Numbered from the stretch's first letter, positions 16,679 to 25,116 are shown. The stretch: DNA of 64,000 bases from Achromobacter arsenitoxydans SY8 (GCF_000236785.1 NZ_AGUF01000042.1:1-64000); one strand, 5' to 3'. The notes: generated by a model from the letters alone, not told the origin. Numbers and translations: made by a program.

Positions 16679-19249
16679 ATGGAAGTCTCCCGTATCCGAG
16701 CATTGCGCGGCCCCAATCTGTGGAGCAAGAACACCGCGATCGAGGCCATCGTGTCGTGCGCCGACACCGAATGCTCCATCGACAACCTGCCCGAGTTCGA
16801 AGCCCGCCTGCGCGCGCGGCTGCCGCAGACGGGCCTGCTGCGCCCCGAAGGCCACCAGGGCGCGGTGTCGATCGCCCATGTGCTGCAGATCGTCGCGCTG
16901 ACGATGCAGGCGCATGCCGGCTGCCCCGTCACCTTCGGCCGCACCGCCTCCACCATCGAGCCCGGCGTTTTTCAGGTGGTGGTGGAATACAGCGAAGAAG
17001 AAGTCGGCAAGCTGGCCATGGAGCTGGCGCAGGATCTGGTGCGCGCCGCGCTGGATGACACGCCCTTCGATATCGCGGACGCGCTCAAGCGCCTGCGCGA
17101 ACTGGACGAGGACGTGCGCCTGGGCCCCAGCACCGGTTCTATCGTGAACGCCGCCACCGCCCGCCACATTCCCTACCGCCGCCTCACCCAGGGCAGCATG
17201 GTGCAGTTCGGCTGGGGCAGCAAGCAGCGCCGTATCCAGGCCGCGGAAACCGACCTCACCAGCGCCATCTCCGAGTCCATTGCACAGGACAAGGACCTGA
17301 CCAAGATGCTGCTGGACGCCGCCGGCGTGCCGGTGCCGATGGGCCGTTCCGTAACCAGCGCCGAAGAGGCATGGGAAGCGGCGCAGGAACTGGGCGGCCC
17401 GGTGGTCGTCAAGCCGCGCGACGGCAGCCAGGGCCGCGGCGTTGCGGTCAACATCGAGACCCGCGAACGCGTGATCCAGGCCTTTGAAGTGGCCGAAGAG
17501 ATCAGCTCCGAAGTGATCGTCGAACGCTACATCCCGGGCCACGACTTCCGCCTGCTGGTGGTCGGCGGCGCGCTGGTCGCGGCCTCGCGCCGCGATCCGC
17601 CGCAGGTTACGGGCGACGGGCAGCAGACCATCCGCCAGCTGGTTGACCAGGTCAACGCCGATCCGCTGCGCGGCGACGGCCACGCCACCTCGCTCACCAA
17701 GATCCGGTTCGACGACATCGCCCTGGCGACGCTGAAGAAACAGGGATTCGACGCCGATTCCGTGCCGCCTTCCGGCACCCTGATCTTCCTGCGCAACAAC
17801 GCCAACCTGAGCACTGGCGGGTCCGCCACCGACGTGACCGACGAAGTCCATCCCGAAATGGCGGCGCGCGCGGTGTCCGCGGCCCGCATGATCGGCCTGG
17901 ACATCTGCGGCGTGGACGTGGTGGCCGAAACCGTCCAGTACCCGCTGGAAGACCAGCATGGCGGCGTGGTCGAGGTCAACGCCGCTCCCGGCCTGCGCAT
18001 GCACCTGAACCCCTCGTTCGGCAAGGGCCGCGCGGTGGGCGAAGCCATCATCGCGAACATGTACGCGGACGGCGACGACGGCCGCATCCCGGTGGTGGCC
18101 GTCGCCGGCACCAACGGCAAGACCACCACCGTGCGCCTGACCGCCCATTTGCTGGGCGCGGCGGGCAACCGCGTGGGCATGACGAATTCGGACGGCGTCT
18201 ACATCGACAACCTGCGCATCGACACCGGCGACTGCAGCGGCCCGCGCAGCGCCCGCAGCGTGCTGATGCATCCGGACGTCGACGCCGCGGTGTTCGAGAC
18301 CGCACGCGGCGGCATCCTGCGCGAAGGCCTGGCCTTCGACCGCTGCAATGTCGCCATCGTCACCAACATCGGCATGGGCGACCACCTCGGCCTGGGCTAC
18401 ATCAGCACGGTCGAAGACCTGGCGGTGGTCAAGCGCGTCATCGTCCAGCACGTGCATCCGTCGGGCATGGCGGTGCTGAACGCCGCCGATCCCATCGTGG
18501 CCGACATGGCTTCGAGCTGCCCGGGGTCGATCACCTACTTCGCCGAAGACCGCAACCATCCGGTGCTTGCGACGCATCGCGCGCAGGGCTTGCGCTCGGT
18601 GTACCGCGACGGCGATGCGATCGTGGCGGCGCAGGGCCCCGACGAGGTCCGCTTCCCGCTGGCCGCGATTCCGCTCACGCGCAACGGCACGATCACGTTC
18701 CAGGTCGAAAACGCCATGGCGTCCATCGCGGCGGCATGGGCGCTGGGCCTGGACTGGGACGTCGTCCGCAGCGGCCTGGCCACCTTCGTCAACGATGCCC
18801 AGACGGCGCCCGGCCGCTTCAACGTGTTCGACCATCGCGGCGCGACGGTAATCGCCGACTACGGCCATAACCCGGACGCCATCCAGGCCCTGGTGCGCGC
18901 CGTGGACGCCATGCCGTCCAAGCGCCGTTCCGTGGTCATCAGCGGGGCGGGCGACCGCCGCGACGAAGACATCCGCATGCAGACCGAGATCCTGGGCGCG
19001 GCGTTCGACGACGTGCTGCTGTACCAGGACCAATGCCAGCGCGGCCGCGCCGACGGCGAGGTGCTGGCGTTGCTGCGGCAGGGCCTGGTGGGCGCCAGTC
19101 GCACCACCCACAGCGAGGAAATCCATGGCGAATTCCTGGCGATCGACACGGCGCTGGAGCGCCTGCAGCCGGGCGACCTGTGCCTGATCCTGGTGGACCA
19201 GGTGGAAGAGGCGCTGGACCACATCGCCAAGCGCATCGCGCAGGCCTGA
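16679..19249 (+). CDS. cphA: Cyanophycin synthetase (canonical copy)
   Basis: An 856-residue cyanophycin synthetase with the standard three parts: N-terminal domain (ALRGPNLWSKNTAIE start), ATP-grasp domain (VVVKPRDGSQGRGV) and Mur-ligase-like domain with GTNGKT at 477-482. It keeps ARGGILREGLAFDRC and DYGHNPDA (727-734), motifs expected in an active enzyme. It needs ATP, aspartate, arginine and usually a cyanophycin primer. It follows the diverged copy by 62 bases and ends 20 bases before a strong terminator, so the two cphA genes form one transcript. No cyanophycinase or isoaspartyl dipeptidase gene lies in this window. Confidence 0.95.
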   Translation: MEVSRIRALRGPNLWSKNTAIEAIVSCADTECSIDNLPEFEARLRARLPQTGLLRPEGHQGAVSIAHVLQIVALTMQAHAGCPVTFGRTASTIEPGVFQVVVEYSEEEVGKLAMELAQDLVRAALDDTPFDIADALKRLRELDEDVRLGPSTGSIVNAATARHIPYRRLTQGSMVQFGWGSKQRRIQAAETDLTSAISESIAQDKDLTKMLLDAAGVPVPMGRSVTSAEEAWEAAQELGGPVVVKPRDGSQGRGVAVNIETRERVIQAFEVAEEISSEVIVERYIPGHDFRLLVVGGALVAASRRDPPQVTGDGQQTIRQLVDQVNADPLRGDGHATSLTKIRFDDIALATLKKQGFDADSVPPSGTLIFLRNNANLSTGGSATDVTDEVHPEMAARAVSAARMIGLDICGVDVVAETVQYPLEDQHGGVVEVNAAPGLRMHLNPSFGKGRAVGEAIIANMYADGDDGRIPVVAVAGTNGKTTTVRLTAHLLGAAGNRVGMTNSDGVYIDNLRIDTGDCSGPRSARSVLMHPDVDAAVFETARGGILREGLAFDRCNVAIVTNIGMGDHLGLGYISTVEDLAVVKRVIVQHVHPSGMAVLNAADPIVADMASSCPGSITYFAEDRNHPVLATHRAQGLRSVYRDGDAIVAAQGPDEVRFPLAAIPLTRNGTITFQVENAMASIAAAWALGLDWDVVRSGLATFVNDAQTAPGRFNVFDHRGATVIADYGHNPDAIQALVRAVDAMPSKRRSVVISGAGDRRDEDIRMQTEILGAAFDDVLLYQDQCQRGRADGEVLALLRQGLVGASRTTHSEEIHGEFLAIDTALERLQPGDLCLILVDQVEEALDHIAKRIAQA

Positions 19250-19267
19250 TCCGGGCGGCGCAATGCG

Positions 19268-19299
19268 AACGGGGCGCTCCAGGGCGCCCCGTTTTTTTT
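19268..19299 (+). terminator. Rho-independent terminator of the cphA operon
   Basis: Stem GGGGCGC / GCGCCCC with loop TCCAGG-like bases, followed by a run of eight T, 20 bases after the second cphA stop codon. Confidence 0.9.
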
Positions 19300-19367
19300 G
19301 CGCCTGCGCGGCGCGGCCACCCGAGCTGCCCGCCCGGAGCTTCCCGCCCGGAGCTGCCCGCCCGGGA

Positions 19368-19487
19368 CTAGCCGTGCGGCGCTGCGGCCGGCGCCGTGGC
19401 CTGGTACTTGTCCGTCACGTGCGTGCACCCCACGGCGGCCATGGCGCCAAGCGCCACCAAGAGAGCGCTGCAAAGTCGTTTCGTCAT
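19368..19487 (-). CDS. Small 39-residue lipoprotein
   Basis: A short gene encoding MTKRLC followed by a hydrophobic stretch (SALLVALGAMAAV), the lipobox-like AVGC with Cys21, and a short Ala/Pro tail ending at TAG 19368. AAGGAAAG lies 8 bases before the ATG, which supports translation. The form, a very small lipoprotein with a short polar tail, resembles entericidin-like and other tiny envelope lipoproteins, but I do not recognise the family. It converges on the cphA operon behind its terminator. Confidence 0.65.
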   Translation of the reverse strand: MTKRLCSALLVALGAMAAVGCTHVTDKYQATAPAAAPHG

Positions 19488-19849
19488 GCGAGCTTTCCTT
19501 TTTTCGTGTCGAACCGCCAGCCGGTTTCCTGTGGACTATACCGGCAGCCGCGCACTGCGGCCACCGGCGCCAGCGCTGGCTTTCGAGCGGATCCGTTACC
19601 AGCCGCGCTCAAAAGGGGTCAATTGGTTGCTCAAATGTAACTGCGACGCTTGCTGCGGATTCGAGCCTTTCTCGTCGCAGAGCCGGGGCTTTTCCCCTGC
19701 CGCCGCCGTTACATTTCTCCACAGCCTGGTTTGACAGGCCCTCGGGGGGACTCGTACGGTGAGAACTAGCTGATCAGTGTCCAACTCAACCGCGTTTGAC
19801 GGACTTATAGGCCATAAGCCTGTCGCCGCATGCAACCAGAGAGGTCACC
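19488..19849. other. 362-base non-coding region with nested inverted repeats
   Basis: This gap between the small lipoprotein gene (minus) and the csbD-like gene (plus) has no supported ORF. It contains the nested complementary arms described at 19633-19716 and a TTGACA at 19731-19736 with a poor -10 candidate TACGGT at 19755-19760. The last 20 bases hold AGAGAGG, the ribosome binding site of the csbD-like gene. Confidence 0.6.
19633..19716. other. Possible structured RNA or operator: nested arms forming a three-way junction
   Basis: Outer arms AAATGTAAC (19633-19641) and GTTACATTT (19708-19716) are perfectly complementary. Inside lie CTGCGACG (19641-19648) with CGTCGCAG (19673-19680), and GGGG-CTTTT-CCCC (19685-19697). 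Together they can fold as a three-way junction on either strand. It may be an RNA element, a leader of the minus-strand lipoprotein transcript, or a DNA operator dyad. I know of no family that matches. Confidence 0.35.
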
Positions 19850-20050
19850 ATGAATAACGACATCATCGCCGGAAAGTGGAAGCAACTGACGGGCAAGGCC
19901 AAGGCGGCCTGGGGTGAACTCACCGACGACGAGCTGACCCGCACGGAAGGCAATGCCGAACGGCTCGCTGGCCTCATCCAGGAACGCTACGGCAAGACCA
20001 AGGAAGAAGCGCAAAAGGAAGTCCGGGATTTCTTCGACCGCAATCCCTGA
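19850..20050 (+). CDS. CsbD family stress protein
   Basis: A 66-residue, highly charged, soluble protein. The segments IIAGKWKQLTGKAKAAWGEL and DDELTRTEGNAERLAGLIQERYGKT-like C-terminal half are diagnostic of the CsbD family, whose members are induced by general stress but have no known activity. It is followed within 27 bases by a DUF1328 membrane protein and then a BON-domain protein, a common grouping of envelope-stress genes in proteobacteria. Confidence 0.93.
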   Translation: MNNDIIAGKWKQLTGKAKAAWGELTDDELTRTEGNAERLAGLIQERYGKTKEEAQKEVRDFFDRNP

Positions 20051-20077
20051 TCCCGTCAACCACCAGGAGAAGCTGAC

Positions 20078-20242
20078 ATGTTGCACTACGCCGTAGTTTT
20101 CTTCGTCATCGCCATCATCGCGGCTGTCCTGGGTTTCGGCGGCATCGCCGCCGGCGCCGCGGGGATCGCCAAGATCCTGTTCTTCGTCTTTTTGGTCCTG
20201 GCACTGCTGTCCATCCTGGGCGGCGCATTCCGCAAGAAATAG
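20078..20242 (+). CDS. DUF1328 small membrane protein (YtjA-like)
   Basis: A 54-residue protein with two hydrophobic segments (about 4-29 and 33-49) separated by a Gly/Ala-rich turn [14 protein letters not shown], ending in RKK. This is the DUF1328/YtjA pattern of inner-membrane miniproteins. AGGAGAAG lies 6 bases before the ATG. It sits between csbD-like and BON-domain genes and is likely co-expressed with them under stress. Function unknown. Confidence 0.88.
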   Translation: MLHYAVVFFVIAIIAAVLGFGGIAAGAAGIAKILFFVFLVLALLSILGGAFRKK

Positions 20243-20316
20243 AACCAGCACCTGAGCATTCAACGATTGTTTTTGCGTCCCGAACGCGCTGAACACCACT
20301 AACAAGGAGCATTACT

Positions 20317-20655
20317 ATGGAAATTCGCAAGCTGATCGCCGCCGCCGCACTGGGTACGGGCGCTGTCTTCACTTCCATGGCTTTTGCCGCCGACGACGGC
20401 AAGCCTAAACAGTCCGTGGGTGAGTACGCGTCCGACGCCACCGTGACCACCAAGGTCAAGGCCGCCTTCGTGGCCGACAAGCAACTGAGCGCCCTCGACA
20501 TCGCCGTCGAAACCAACAACGGCGTCACGACGCTAACCGGCACCGTGGGCACCGCCGCCGAGGCCGATCAAGCCGCCACCGTGACGCGCGGTGTGGAAGG
20601 CGTCAAGCAGGTCATGAACAACATCAAGGTCGATCCGGCCAAGAACCGGAAGTAA
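20317..20655 (+). CDS. BON domain periplasmic protein (OsmY-like)
   Basis: A 112-residue protein with a signal peptide (LIAAAALGTGAVFTSMAFAA, cleavage near residue 25) and one BON domain (about 38-108), seen in DATVTTKVKAAFVADK and the NGVTTLTGTVGT strand-turn motif. BON domains bind phospholipid membranes; OsmY has two copies and is osmotically induced. AAGGAG precedes the ATG. It is the last of three small stress genes and is followed by a terminator. Confidence 0.92.
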   Translation: MEIRKLIAAAALGTGAVFTSMAFAADDGKPKQSVGEYASDATVTTKVKAAFVADKQLSALDIAVETNNGVTTLTGTVGTAAEADQAATVTRGVEGVKQVMNNIKVDPAKNRK

Positions 20656-20690
20656 GCACGGCATCGACCGATTCGAGCCCTGAAACGTAG

Positions 20691-20723
20691 AGCGGCGCCC
20701 GTGACAACACGGGCGCCGCTTTT
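20691..20723. terminator. Bidirectional hairpin terminator between BON gene and phzF-like gene
   Basis: A perfect 13-bp stem (AGCGGCGCCCGTG at 20691-20703 with its complement at 20708-20720), 4-base loop, then TTTT on the plus side. It lies between convergent genes and ends the plus-strand transcript. Confidence 0.85.
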
Positions 20724-20752
20724 GCGTCGACGTTCGCCGCAGGTCGGGACGC

Positions 20753-21625
20753 CTACACCGTGACCGTACCGCGGCCGATTTCCAAAGCCCGTCCGCCTAC
20801 CCGGATCCGGTTGTCCGCGCCCACGTCCAACAGCAGGCGGCAGGGGCGGCCCATCTGGTCGCCTTGCTGCACCAGGAAGCAGGCCGGCAGGGAATGCCCG
20901 CGATGCAGCAGCCAGCCGCCCAGGTTGGCGCACGCCGATCCGGTGCCGGCGTCTTCGTTGATGCCGCCGCCGGGCTTGGCGTAGAAGTACCTGGCCACCA
21001 CGACCTGGCGGCCGTCCTGCGCGTTGCCTTCGTCAAACGCGAACAAATACAGCGTCTTGCGTCCCAGGCTGCTGGCCTGCCAGCGGTCAAGGGTGGCGGC
21101 ATCGGGCGCGGCGCGGCGCACGGCGTCCACGCTGGCCAGCGGCGCCAGCAGGTGGTCGGCGCCGGTGTCCACCCAGATCGGGTCGTCGCGCAGGTCGCCC
21201 GCGTTCAGTCCGACCAGCGCGGCGATTCCGGCCCGGTCTAGTTCGGGCTTGGCGGTGCGCACACCGTCCGGGCACGGCGCGGTGAAGGTCCAGGCGTCGC
21301 CCTGCGCGGTGACGGGCACGACGCCGGCCTTGAACTCAAGCGTCAGCGCATCGCCCGCCCCCAGCAGGTCGCGCACGACCTGCGAGGTGCCGATCGTGGG
21401 ATGGCCGGCGAAGTTCATTTCATGGCCCGGCGTGAAGATGCGCACGCGCGCATCCGCACGGTCCGAGGGCAGGATGAACGTGGTTTCGGACAGGTTGAAC
21501 TGCGCGGCCAGTTCCAGCATGGTGGCATCGTCCATGCCGCGCGCATCTTCAAATACGCAAAGCTGATTGCCGCTGAAAGTGGAGGATGCGAAGACGTTGA
21601 GCAGGCGGAACGCGTAGGTGGCCAT
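20753..21625 (-). CDS. PhzF family isomerase-like protein
   Basis: A 290-residue protein of the PhzF/DapF-fold family. Seen: NVFASSTFSGNQLCVFED at the N terminus, the catalytic Glu47 in LSETTF, the fold motif NFAGHPTIGTS, and INEDAGTGSACANLGGWL in the second half. PhzF itself isomerises DHHA in phenazine synthesis, but no phenazine genes are near, so the substrate is unknown; most family members in such genomes are uncharacterised. It lies 75 bases downstream of ftrD on the same strand and could be read through from it. Confidence 0.92.
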   Translation of the reverse strand: MATYAFRLLNVFASSTFSGNQLCVFEDARGMDDATMLELAAQFNLSETTFILPSDRADARVRIFTPGHEMNFAGHPTIGTSQVVRDLLGAGDALTLEFKAGVVPVTAQGDAWTFTAPCPDGVRTAKPELDRAGIAALVGLNAGDLRDDPIWVDTGADHLLAPLASVDAVRRAAPDAATLDRWQASSLGRKTLYLFAFDEGNAQDGRQVVVARYFYAKPGGGINEDAGTGSACANLGGWLLHRGHSLPACFLVQQGDQMGRPCRLLLDVGADNRIRVGGRALEIGRGTVTV

Positions 21626-21700
21626 GGCAGGGAAAAAAGTTGAGGAGCCGCCGGCCAGGCCGGCAAAGCCCCAACTTTATCGCAGCGCCCGCCGCGCGGG

Positions 21701-23104
21701 CTACCAGATGGCGAAGAACAGCACCCACGCCAGGCAGAACGGCGCCAGGCCCGCGGCCAGCACCAGTCCGGCAAGACTCTTCCTGAACACGCTGGCCTCG
21801 CGCTGCCTGAGCAGGCGGGCGAAAAGGCGCAGCGTCCAAAGCACCGCAAGCGTCAGCAGCGTGAAGCGCACCGGCGTTGCCCACGCCGCCTGCACGCCTT
21901 CATGCTTGAGCAGGTTGACCGTGGTGGCGGACAGCCCCAGGAACACGCCGATGCCGGCCGCGGGAATCAAGGCCTGGGCCAGCTTGTGCAGGCCAGGGCG
22001 CCCCCAACGGCTGGCGTGCGCGCCGGGCGCCGGGGCCGCGGGCGCCAGCCGGTCGGCGATCCACAGCGACAGGAAGCTTGCGCCGCCCACGCACACGGTC
22101 GCGCCGACGACGAACATCAGGATGCCCGCGCCATCCAGCCAGGAGAAGCTGTCGTTCACATCGGGATAATGCGTCAGGATGAACCAAGGCGCGTTGTCCA
22201 TGAGCGGCCACATGATGTCGCGCTCGACCAGCCAGGTCGCGGCCCATTGCTTGGCCGTTACGTACCAGGGGCTGGCGCTCCAGAGGAACGCGCCGATGGC
22301 GATGCCCATCAGGCCGAAGCACAGCAGCGCCGTCTGCCAGGGATCGCCTTCGGTCACGTGCACGATCTCTTCTTCGGGCGAGCGCGGCGTCAGCGCGATC
22401 GCGCCGCGGTAGCCGCTGCACCGTCCACAGACGTGGCAGTCGCCCGCCCCCTTCATGTGCCGCAGCGGCACCAGCGGCGCACAGTTGATGGGTTCGATGC
22501 GGATGACGGGATGGCGCCACTTTTCCTCGTCGACCTTGAAGTGCCAGGGCGCCAGCTTGGCCAGCAGGTTGAACACGCCATTGACCGGGCACAGGTACTT
22601 GCACCACACGCGCTTGCTGCGACCATAGCGCCAGCCCACGATCATGGCCGCCACGGTGGAACCGCCCAGCACGGCCAGGACCGCCAGCGGATACTGGTAG
22701 ACGCTGACCAGCTGGCCGTAGATGGTCGTGAGCGCGAACGCGACGAAGGGCCAGCCGCCCCAGCGCATCCACTTCGGGATGGCATGGCCCTGCCCGCGCT
22801 CGCTGGCCCATTCCGTCAGCATGCCCTCGGGACAGAGCCAGCCGCACCAGGCGCGGCCCAGGATCGGCATGGAAATCAGCACGAACGGCCACCACACGCC
22901 CCAGAAGGCGAACTGCGCCACGATGGTCAGATTGTTGAACACCGACGCTGCATTGTCCGGCAGCGGCATTAGCGCCGGCACGATCAAAAGGAAAGCGTAC
23001 ATCGCGACAATGCCCCACTGCAGCTTGCGCAACAGCGGGGCATGGTCACGGAGAAAGTCGGCGATACGGGAGGTTGCCCTCCCGAGTGCAGCTGCCATGG
23101 TCAA
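21701..23104 (-). CDS. ftrD: FtrD, polyferredoxin-like membrane protein of ferrous iron uptake
   Basis: A 467-residue inner-membrane protein with many hydrophobic segments and cysteine clusters: CGWLCPEG (NapH/RdxA style), CKYLCPVNG and CHVCGRCSGYRG, enough for at least one 4Fe-4S centre. In the Bordetella FtrABCD system the fourth gene encodes such a protein, proposed to accept electrons from ferrous iron oxidation during uptake. It is the last of four closely spaced genes (35 bases after ftrC) in the order known from Bordetella and Brucella. Length and order fit well. Confidence 0.9.
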   Translation of the reverse strand: MTMAAALGRATSRIADFLRDHAPLLRKLQWGIVAMYAFLLIVPALMPLPDNAASVFNNLTIVAQFAFWGVWWPFVLISMPILGRAWCGWLCPEGMLTEWASERGQGHAIPKWMRWGGWPFVAFALTTIYGQLVSVYQYPLAVLAVLGGSTVAAMIVGWRYGRSKRVWCKYLCPVNGVFNLLAKLAPWHFKVDEEKWRHPVIRIEPINCAPLVPLRHMKGAGDCHVCGRCSGYRGAIALTPRSPEEEIVHVTEGDPWQTALLCFGLMGIAIGAFLWSASPWYVTAKQWAATWLVERDIMWPLMDNAPWFILTHYPDVNDSFSWLDGAGILMFVVGATVCVGGASFLSLWIADRLAPAAPAPGAHASRWGRPGLHKLAQALIPAAGIGVFLGLSATTVNLLKHEGVQAAWATPVRFTLLTLAVLWTLRLFARLLRQREASVFRKSLAGLVLAAGLAPFCLAWVLFFAIW

Positions 23105-23139
23105 ACCTTCAAATATTCAGTCCGGCAAAAAGACCGGAA

Positions 23140-23988
23140 TCAGGATGCCCCCCGAGCCGCGGCCACCGGCGCGGGCTTGCCGCCCACCCAGCGCAGCAGC
23201 GCCCAGACAACGATCCAGTAAGCCACCCACAACAACACCGAGATCAGCGCCGGGAAAGCGCGGTATCCCGCAAAGTCCGCCAGCACCTTGCCGAAGCCGC
23301 TGCTGTCGTCCAGCAGCCAGGAGCTGTCCCAGACCGGATCCACGAGGGTCGGCAGGACATCCAGGGAAATCAGGTGATCCAGTCCGCCCACCAACAGCGA
23401 GCCCGCCAGGAGCAGCAACAGGATTTCGGTCACGCGGAAAAAGCGGCGCCAGGTGATGAGCTTGCCGCCCAGCTGCAGCAGCCAGAAAGTCAGCAGCGCG
23501 ACTGCGAAACCCGCCAAGCCCGCCAGGGCCAGCATCAGCATGTCGCTGCCGCCTTCGCCCGCCGACACGGTGCCGTACAGGAACACCACGGTTTCGCTGC
23601 CTTCGCGGGCCACGGCGATGGCCACCAACACCAAAAGGCCCCACCAGTTGTCATTCGCGACGGAAGCGCGGGCGCCGCTTTCAAGCTCGCCCTTCAGGGT
23701 GCGGCCGTGCTTCTTCATCCAGACGACCATCTGCACCACCAGCGCGCACGCCGCCAGCGACATGATGGCCTGGAACCATTCCTGGCCTTCGTCGCTGAGC
23801 CAGGACGACACGCCCAGCAGCACCAGCGCCAGCGCCACGGCCAGGCCCAGCCCGGCCGCCACGCCGCCCCAAAGATAGGGCAGGCCGCGCTTGCCTTCCG
23901 GCGTCGCGCGCAGCCACGTGTACAGGATGCCCACCACCAGCAGGGCTTCGACGCTTTCGCGCCAGACGATAAATAGAACCTGTTCCAT
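23140..23988 (-). CDS. ftrC: FtrC, Ftr1-family high-affinity iron permease
   Basis: A 282-residue polytopic membrane protein homologous to yeast Ftr1 and bacterial EfeU. Both REXXE iron-binding motifs are present: RESVE in the first membrane segment (WRESVEALLVVG) and REGSE in the fourth (AREGSETVVF). It would carry iron across the inner membrane after oxidation by the periplasmic partners. It starts 14 bases after ftrB. Confidence 0.93.
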   Translation of the reverse strand: MEQVLFIVWRESVEALLVVGILYTWLRATPEGKRGLPYLWGGVAAGLGLAVALALVLLGVSSWLSDEGQEWFQAIMSLAACALVVQMVVWMKKHGRTLKGELESGARASVANDNWWGLLVLVAIAVAREGSETVVFLYGTVSAGEGGSDMLMLALAGLAGFAVALLTFWLLQLGGKLITWRRFFRVTEILLLLLAGSLLVGGLDHLISLDVLPTLVDPVWDSSWLLDDSSGFGKVLADFAGYRAFPALISVLLWVAYWIVVWALLRWVGGKPAPVAAARGAS

Positions 23989-24002
23989 GACTTGCTGCCG
24001 CT

Positions 24003-24362
24003 TTATTCCTTGGGCTTGACGACCAGGGTGCCCTTCACGCTCTGGTGAAAGTCGTCGAAAAAGGGATACTCGCCCGGGCGGGAGATGGTGATCACCACGA
24101 AGGATTTCACTCCCGGCCCAAGGACTTTTTCCTTGCGCAGCGGAATGCTTTCGAATTCCACCGGCTCGTTGCTCTCGTTGATGAGTTCAATCTTGAAACG
24201 GCCCGCCGGCACTTCCAGCGTGGCGGGCTCGAACGTACCGTCCGGCTTGAATCTCAAGGTGAACGTGGGCAATTCGTCCGCCTGCGCGGGCGCCATGCCG
24301 GCCACGCCGGCCAGGCCGATCAGCAATGCGGCGATAACGCGCGACAGGCGGCCCACGATCAT
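24003..24362 (-). CDS. ftrB: FtrB, cupredoxin-like periplasmic protein
   Basis: A 119-residue protein with a signal peptide (VIAALLIGLAGVAGMAPAQA) and a cupredoxin_1 beta-barrel domain (PTFTLRFKPDGTFEPATLEV ... GEYPFFDDFHQSVKGTL). In FtrABCD it is thought to help oxidise ferrous iron with the copper-binding P19 protein. The usual blue-copper Cys ligand is not obvious, so metal binding may be atypical. Its ATG overlaps the ftrA stop by one base (TGATG), which implies coupled translation. Confidence 0.88.
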   Translation of the reverse strand: MIVGRLSRVIAALLIGLAGVAGMAPAQADELPTFTLRFKPDGTFEPATLEVPAGRFKIELINESNEPVEFESIPLRKEKVLGPGVKSFVVITISRPGEYPFFDDFHQSVKGTLVVKPKE

Positions 24363-24904
24363 CAGTAACCGCCCTTCTTGCCGGTGCCGGCGTAGACGAA
24401 TTCATATTCCAGGTCGAACGGTTCGAACCATTCGCCCACACCGGTTTCCTTGTCGACGTGGCGGCCAAAGTGGCTCATCTTGTTCGCGGTCGGCGGCAGG
24501 ATCGAGTACTTCAGCTTGTACTTGCCCGGACCTTCGAGCTTGACGTTCTCGCCATAGTGCGGGCCGTCGTTGGCCACCATGGGCATAAACGTGCCCTTCT
24601 GCACATTCTGGCTGCCGACCTTCTGGATTTCGTAGTTCACGACCAGGTAGGGCACCCACTCGCCTTCGGGGAAGCCCGTCTTGTTGCCGGCGGTGGCGTG
24701 GATGTCGGCCTCAAGGTGGACGTCCGAATCCTTGGCGGGGCGCATCATGCCGGGCGGGTCCATTTCGATCGGCTGCAGATACACCGCGCCGATTTCCATG
24801 CCACCCTTCTCTACCGGCTTGCCGATGGGGTATTCGGCCGCGTGGGCGGCGGACACGCTCAAAGCGACAATGGCCAGCGCCAAGGCTTTCTTGATCATGT
24901 GCAT
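24362..24904 (-). CDS. ftrA: FtrA, P19-type periplasmic iron-uptake protein
   Basis: A 180-residue protein with a signal peptide (ALAIVALSVSAAHA) and a P19/Tp34 domain: EYPIGKPVEKGGMEIGAVYL, EADIHAT, PYLVVNYEI and HFGRHVDKETGVG. P19 proteins bind copper and iron through Met and His residues; candidates such as the Met of GGMEIG, the His of EADIHA and two His in HFGRHV are present. It is the first gene of ftrABCD. A possible Fur box lies upstream at 24948-24966. Confidence 0.93.
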   Translation of the reverse strand: MHMIKKALALAIVALSVSAAHAAEYPIGKPVEKGGMEIGAVYLQPIEMDPPGMMRPAKDSDVHLEADIHATAGNKTGFPEGEWVPYLVVNYEIQKVGSQNVQKGTFMPMVANDGPHYGENVKLEGPGKYKLKYSILPPTANKMSHFGRHVDKETGVGEWFEPFDLEYEFVYAGTGKKGGY

Positions 24905-24947
24905 AATCCTTGAGACACAAACGAAAATGGCGGTTCAAAACACAAAC

Positions 24948-24966
24948 AAGAACCGTTTTCATTAAT
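24948..24966 (-). promoter_or_regulatory. Possible Fur box upstream of ftrABCD
   Basis: On the minus strand the sequence ATTAATGAAAACGGTTCTT agrees with the 19-base Fur consensus at 11 positions by eye. It lies 44 bases before ftrA in an AT-rich stretch, a suitable place for iron repression. The match is modest. Confidence 0.35.
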
Positions 24967-25042
24967 TTAGTGGATTTTGCTGACACATCCCTGAACCTTG
25001 ACGCCAATAAAGTGCCGGATCATTGCGTTGGGTCAAACGCGA

Positions 25043-25077
25043 AAAAAAACGGCGCAGCCTGAGCCGCGCCGTTTTTT
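25043..25077. terminator. Hairpin terminator between phaR and ftrA
   Basis: Arms AACGGCGC (25049-25056) and GCGCCGTT (25066-25073), flanked by an A run on the left and a T run on the right, so it works in either direction. It ends the phaR transcript on the minus strand. Confidence 0.85.
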
Positions 25078-25116
25078 CCTGCCGGAACCGGGCCCGCCGG
25101 GGGCCCTTATCGGGGT

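Noticed and set aside
14001-19249. The two cphA genes as a recent tandem duplication
   Set aside because: The proteins differ through their whole length and in key motifs, so this is an old paralogous pair and not a fresh duplication or assembly artefact.
19731-19760. TTGACA as a firm promoter of the csbD-like gene
   Set aside because: The -35 box is perfect but the -10 candidate (TACGGT) is too poor to list it as a separate promoter.
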